From contig PLYI01000120.1 of NCBI GenBank assembly GCA_003151735.1, positions 62,001-126,000 on the forward strand: a stretch of 64,000 nucleotides of DNA, read 5' to 3'. The position numbers and the translations under genes are program-made. Origin of the DNA: Candidatus Bathyarchaeota archaeon. Its GTDB lineage: Archaea; Thermoproteota; Bathyarchaeia; Bathyarchaeales; Bathycorpusculaceae. Under the pieces are notes generated by a model. That model made no database searches. It saw nothing but the letters and a program-made list of their open reading frames with translations, and was not told the DNA's origin. Numbering within the stretch: position 1 is the stretch's first letter; every line of letters starts with the position of its first letter. This document shows, in pieces, positions 61,190-64,000 of this stretch.

Positions 61190-62662
61190 ATGTCTGAAGT
61201 TGAACGCAAATCTCAACTTACGCTTTTTGATGTAACAAATCTAGTGGTTGGAGCCATAATCGGGGCTGACATATACGTCGCCTCTGCCTTAGGTGCAGGC
61301 CTTCTAGGACCTTTTTCATTGGTTGCGTGGGTAGTTGCTGGAGTAATAGCTATAGTGATTGCTTTGTGTTTTGCTCAGTGCTCTGCTTTGCTTCCTAAGG
61401 TTGGTGGGCCTTATGCGTATGCGCGGGCGGCGTGGGGGCCTTTTGCAGGTTTTATTGTAGGTTGGTCTCTTTGGCTAGCTGAATGGATATCGCTAGCCGT
61501 TTTTCCAGTGGCTTTCACTCAGTACTTGATGTTTTTTTTGCCGGGTCTCAATTGGATTTCTCAGGTCATTGTAAGGGTGTTATTTGTTGTTTTTCTCATA
61601 GTTACAAATGTTGTCGGGGTTAGGGCTGCTGGAAGAACAAACGACATCCTTACCGTAGTTAAACTTGTTCCGTTGGCTTTCTTTGCTGTAATTGGCTTAC
61701 TTTTCATGGTTTTTAATGTATCTTCGGTGTCCGCGAATTTCTCTCCGTTTTCTCCTTTTGGCGTTGGCAGTTTTGGGGCGGCTCTTGTGTTGATATTTTG
61801 GGCTTATGCAGGCTTTGAAATTTCAACAATTCCAGCAGATGACATACAAGATCCGGGTAAAACAATCCCCAAGGCAATAATACTTGGAATCTCAATCGTG
61901 ACTGTATTCTATTTGGTAACAAACATTGTGCTTTTTGGAGTAAGACCTTGGAGTTTGCTGGCTCTAGACAAGGCACCTTTGACTGCCGCGACCAGTGCAA
62001 TTTTAATTTCAAATCCAACATTGGCTCTGATCGGCGCAATTATAGTGGGCGTTGGAGCCTTAATTTCGGTTTCTGGTTCTGACGAGTCGGGAATGATTGG
62101 GACTTCGAGATTGGGGTATGCGTTGGCTGCTGACGGTCTCTTTCCAAAAGTTTTCGCTCGAATTCACCCGAGGTTTAAAACGCCTTACTTGGGCATAATC
62201 ATTTCAGCAGTTACTGCGCTCGTAGCAGCGCTTTTTGGCAATCTAAGTGTGCTTATAGCGACTTCTGTGTTTTTCATGGCATTTGCGTATGCGGCAACAG
62301 GCGCGTCAACCTTTTTCTTACAGCGCAAAGACACTAAAGTTCATTTTAAGGTTAGAAGCTTGGTCATTCCAATTCTTGGAGTAATTTTTTCAGTATACCT
62401 GATCACACAGTGTAGCTTCAGTCAAATTGCGTTAGGTCTAATCCTGCTTTTTGTCGGAGTACCTATATACATTAAATATTCACCTAAGAAAGAAATTGCT
62501 GAACTCAAAGCAGCTTTAATGTCCCCAGAGGCAATCTTGAAAAGAACACGCACTCAAGAGGAGAGGTTTCTAGCTAATGTTCTAAAACACATCAAAAACT
62601 TCTACAGAAGAAGAATTGAAAAGAAACAGGCACAGAACTTAACTGAGCAGGTTGAAGCATAA
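61190..62662 (+). CDS. APC-family amino acid permease
   Basis: A 490-residue transporter with twelve membrane helices and a charged 60-residue C-terminal tail. FDVTNLVVGAIIGADIYVAS is the first helix with the G-x-x-G-x-G substrate-binding break of the amino acid-polyamine-organocation superfamily; GGPYAYARAAWGPFAGF follows, and FWAYAGFEIS and SGSDESGMIGTSRLGYALA are further conserved segments. Substrate probably an amino acid. A second ATG (61190) is chosen over 61181; neither has a strong ribosome site. The following peptidase gene could supply amino acids, an indirect link. Confidence 0.88.
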   Translation: MSEVERKSQLTLFDVTNLVVGAIIGADIYVASALGAGLLGPFSLVAWVVAGVIAIVIALCFAQCSALLPKVGGPYAYARAAWGPFAGFIVGWSLWLAEWISLAVFPVAFTQYLMFFLPGLNWISQVIVRVLFVVFLIVTNVVGVRAAGRTNDILTVVKLVPLAFFAVIGLLFMVFNVSSVSANFSPFSPFGVGSFGAALVLIFWAYAGFEISTIPADDIQDPGKTIPKAIILGISIVTVFYLVTNIVLFGVRPWSLLALDKAPLTAATSAILISNPTLALIGAIIVGVGALISVSGSDESGMIGTSRLGYALAADGLFPKVFARIHPRFKTPYLGIIISAVTALVAALFGNLSVLIATSVFFMAFAYAATGASTFFLQRKDTKVHFKVRSLVIPILGVIFSVYLITQCSFSQIALGLILLFVGVPIYIKYSPKKEIAELKAALMSPEAILKRTRTQEERFLANVLKHIKNFYRRRIEKKQAQNLTEQVEA

Positions 62663-62788
62663 CCCACCCACATTGAGGATGGCAATCTTGACGCAAAGGT
62701 AACTTGCTGCTTCAGACTTGTTAGTAAAAAACTTTAACTTAGTTCAATTGATAACTAACTTAGGGTTCCCAAATGGTCGGGAAATATT

Positions 62789-64000
62789 ATGAAGCAAAAC
62801 ATCACAAATGAAGATATTAAGCTTTTTTTAGCATCTTTCGATAGTGATGCTAAGAATCTTCTTGCTTTGAACGCGGTGACACGCAACGGTATTGCTGATG
62901 TGGCTTTGAGTCGAAAAGAAGTCGATCGAATTAACTACACATTCAGTAATCTCATAGATTCACCGGAAGCTACAAATCAAGAGAGGTCAGGGCGGTGTTG
63001 GTTATTCTCCGGACTCAGTCTTCTTTCTTTGGAAGCTATGAAAAAGTTGAACCTTCAAACCTTTGAACTCTCCGAGGTCTACCAGATGTTCTGGGATAAA
63101 GTGGAGAAGGCGAATTATTTCCTTGAGAACATCATTGAGACCAGAAATGAGCCGTTGGACAGCCGGATGATTTTGGCGCTTCTCTCTGATCCACTTTCCG
63201 ACGGTGGACAATGGGACATGTTTGTCAATCTCGTAGATAAGTATGGGGTTGTTCCAAAGTCTCTTATGCCAGAGACGTTCAGTAGCAACGATTCTGATTC
63301 TATGAACACTCTTCTAGTTTCTAAGCTGAGAGAATACGCGAAGTTGCTTAGGGATATGTATGCTAATGGTTCTTCTGCAGAGGATTTGCGAAAGTCAAAG
63401 TTCGCGTTACTTGAGGAGTTCTATCGAATGCTTACAATTCATTTGGGGAAGCCTCCGTGCAATTTTTATTGGGAGTGGCGAGACAAAGAAAAAGTATTCC
63501 ACAGGGACGGTAATATTACGCCCCGAGAGTTCTATCAAAAGTATGTGGAAGTTGACTTGGATGGTCTCGTCTGCCTAATAAACGCTCCAGCCAAAGACAA
63601 GCCTTTCAAAAGAATCTATACGGTGCAGTATCTTGGCAATGTTGTCGGTGGACGTCCAGTTCGTTATTTAAATGTTGATATGGAGACTTTGAAGAAAGCT
63701 GCGGTTGATATGATAAAGGGTAATCATGCGGTTTGGTTTGGTTGTGACGTTGGGCAAATGCTTGAAACGGAGATGGGTGCGATGGATTTGAACGTTTATG
63801 ATTATAAAATCGTCTACGGAACAGATTTTAAGCTTGATAAGGCGGGAAGGTTGGCGTACAGGAATAGCGAAATGACACATGCTATGGTTTTAACAGGTGT
63901 GGATCTTGATGAAGAAGGAAAACCGAGAAAATGGCGCGTTGAAAATAGTTGGGGTGCCATGATTGGGGACAGAGGTTACATGTACATGATGGATAAGTGG
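62789..64000 (+). CDS. Aminopeptidase C/bleomycin hydrolase-like C1B peptidase (partial)
   Basis: The frame opens at ATG 62789 and stays open to the last base (404 codons), so the 3' end lies outside. It matches the papain-like C1B family: NQERSGRCWLFSGLSLL with the catalytic Cys, PKSLMPET and EF-Y-x-x-LTIHLG-x-PP, and the His and Asn in MTHAMVLTGVDLDE and WRVENSWG. These enzymes form hexameric barrels with a self-compartmentalised interior and trim peptides in the cytoplasm. Codon use differs from neighbours (many third-position T: GCT, GAT, CTT), and the family is mainly bacterial and eukaryotic, so recent transfer is likely. Confidence 0.93.
   Translation, partial: MKQNITNEDIKLFLASFDSDAKNLLALNAVTRNGIADVALSRKEVDRINYTFSNLIDSPEATNQERSGRCWLFSGLSLLSLEAMKKLNLQTFELSEVYQMFWDKVEKANYFLENIIETRNEPLDSRMILALLSDPLSDGGQWDMFVNLVDKYGVVPKSLMPETFSSNDSDSMNTLLVSKLREYAKLLRDMYANGSSAEDLRKSKFALLEEFYRMLTIHLGKPPCNFYWEWRDKEKVFHRDGNITPREFYQKYVEVDLDGLVCLINAPAKDKPFKRIYTVQYLGNVVGGRPVRYLNVDMETLKKAAVDMIKGNHAVWFGCDVGQMLETEMGAMDLNVYDYKIVYGTDFKLDKAGRLAYRNSEMTHAMVLTGVDLDEEGKPRKWRVENSWGAMIGDRGYMYMMDKW

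Overview
The window reads as a chromosome segment of an uncultured mesophilic archaeon, most likely a member of the Bathyarchaeia. Archaeal marks are TATA-type promoters (TTTAAAAAG-like boxes about 25 bases before short leaders), a GPN-loop GTPase, formylmethanofuran:tetrahydromethanopterin formyltransferase (Ftr), an MtrH-family methyltransferase and an archaeal five-subunit CODH/acetyl-CoA synthase. Mixed with these are bacterial-type genes (MetK, CysE, CysK, single-chain GuaA, a bleomycin-hydrolase-like peptidase), which suggests much past gene import. The lineage is an inference from gene content; there is no rRNA here.

Layout. 0-6 kb: end of a HemN-like gene, a two-gene RnfC/RnfD module, a radical SAM/SPASM enzyme and a frameshifted small membrane gene. 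6-14 kb: housekeeping genes (GPN GTPase, DUF4443-like regulator, RidA, MetK, CinA-like protein, HtpX protease with an EF-hand loop, asparagine-synthase-like protein, nitrilase-family hydrolase). 14-18 kb: a frameshifted membrane regulator, then two paralogous Cys-motif proteins flanking a ferredoxin and the cobamide-salvage enzyme CbiZ. 18-24 kb: very small genes (a C2H2 zinc finger, a basic 51-residue protein), a tandem pair of B12-binding radical SAM enzymes, then MtrH with a cap-less corrinoid protein. 24-33 kb: two giant GT-C-like membrane proteins, a zinc phospholipase C-like surface protein, DUF47/PiT phosphate uptake, tRNA-Gly and a TIR-like protein. 33-45 kb: purine synthesis in two opposed blocks (purM-S-L-Q on +, purF-purD on -), the - block continuing into an EhaR-like HAD protein, ftr and a PfkB kinase; a VapBC pair with a damaged antitoxin lies between. 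45-54 kb: cdhA-B-C-D-E preceded by two CooC-type ATPases. 54-64 kb: GuaA, Lrp regulator, CysE, CysK, tRNA-Leu, a metallophosphoesterase, an amino-acid permease and a C1B peptidase that runs off the window.

How it fits together. Ftr, CdhABCDE, CooC, RnfCD, corrinoid proteins, MtrH and CbiZ point to a tetrahydromethanopterin-linked Wood-Ljungdahl metabolism that depends heavily on B12, with MtrH plus the small corrinoid protein a plausible entry point for methyl groups. Cysteine synthesis and SAM synthesis would supply the many Fe-S and radical SAM proteins.

Notable structure outside genes: four intergenic copies of a dispersed element of about 75-105 bp carrying GGATCC, one of them next to a large imperfect hairpin; several operator-like palindromes; and at least four genes with a broken frame or premature stop, two of them at A7 runs with a one-base loss.
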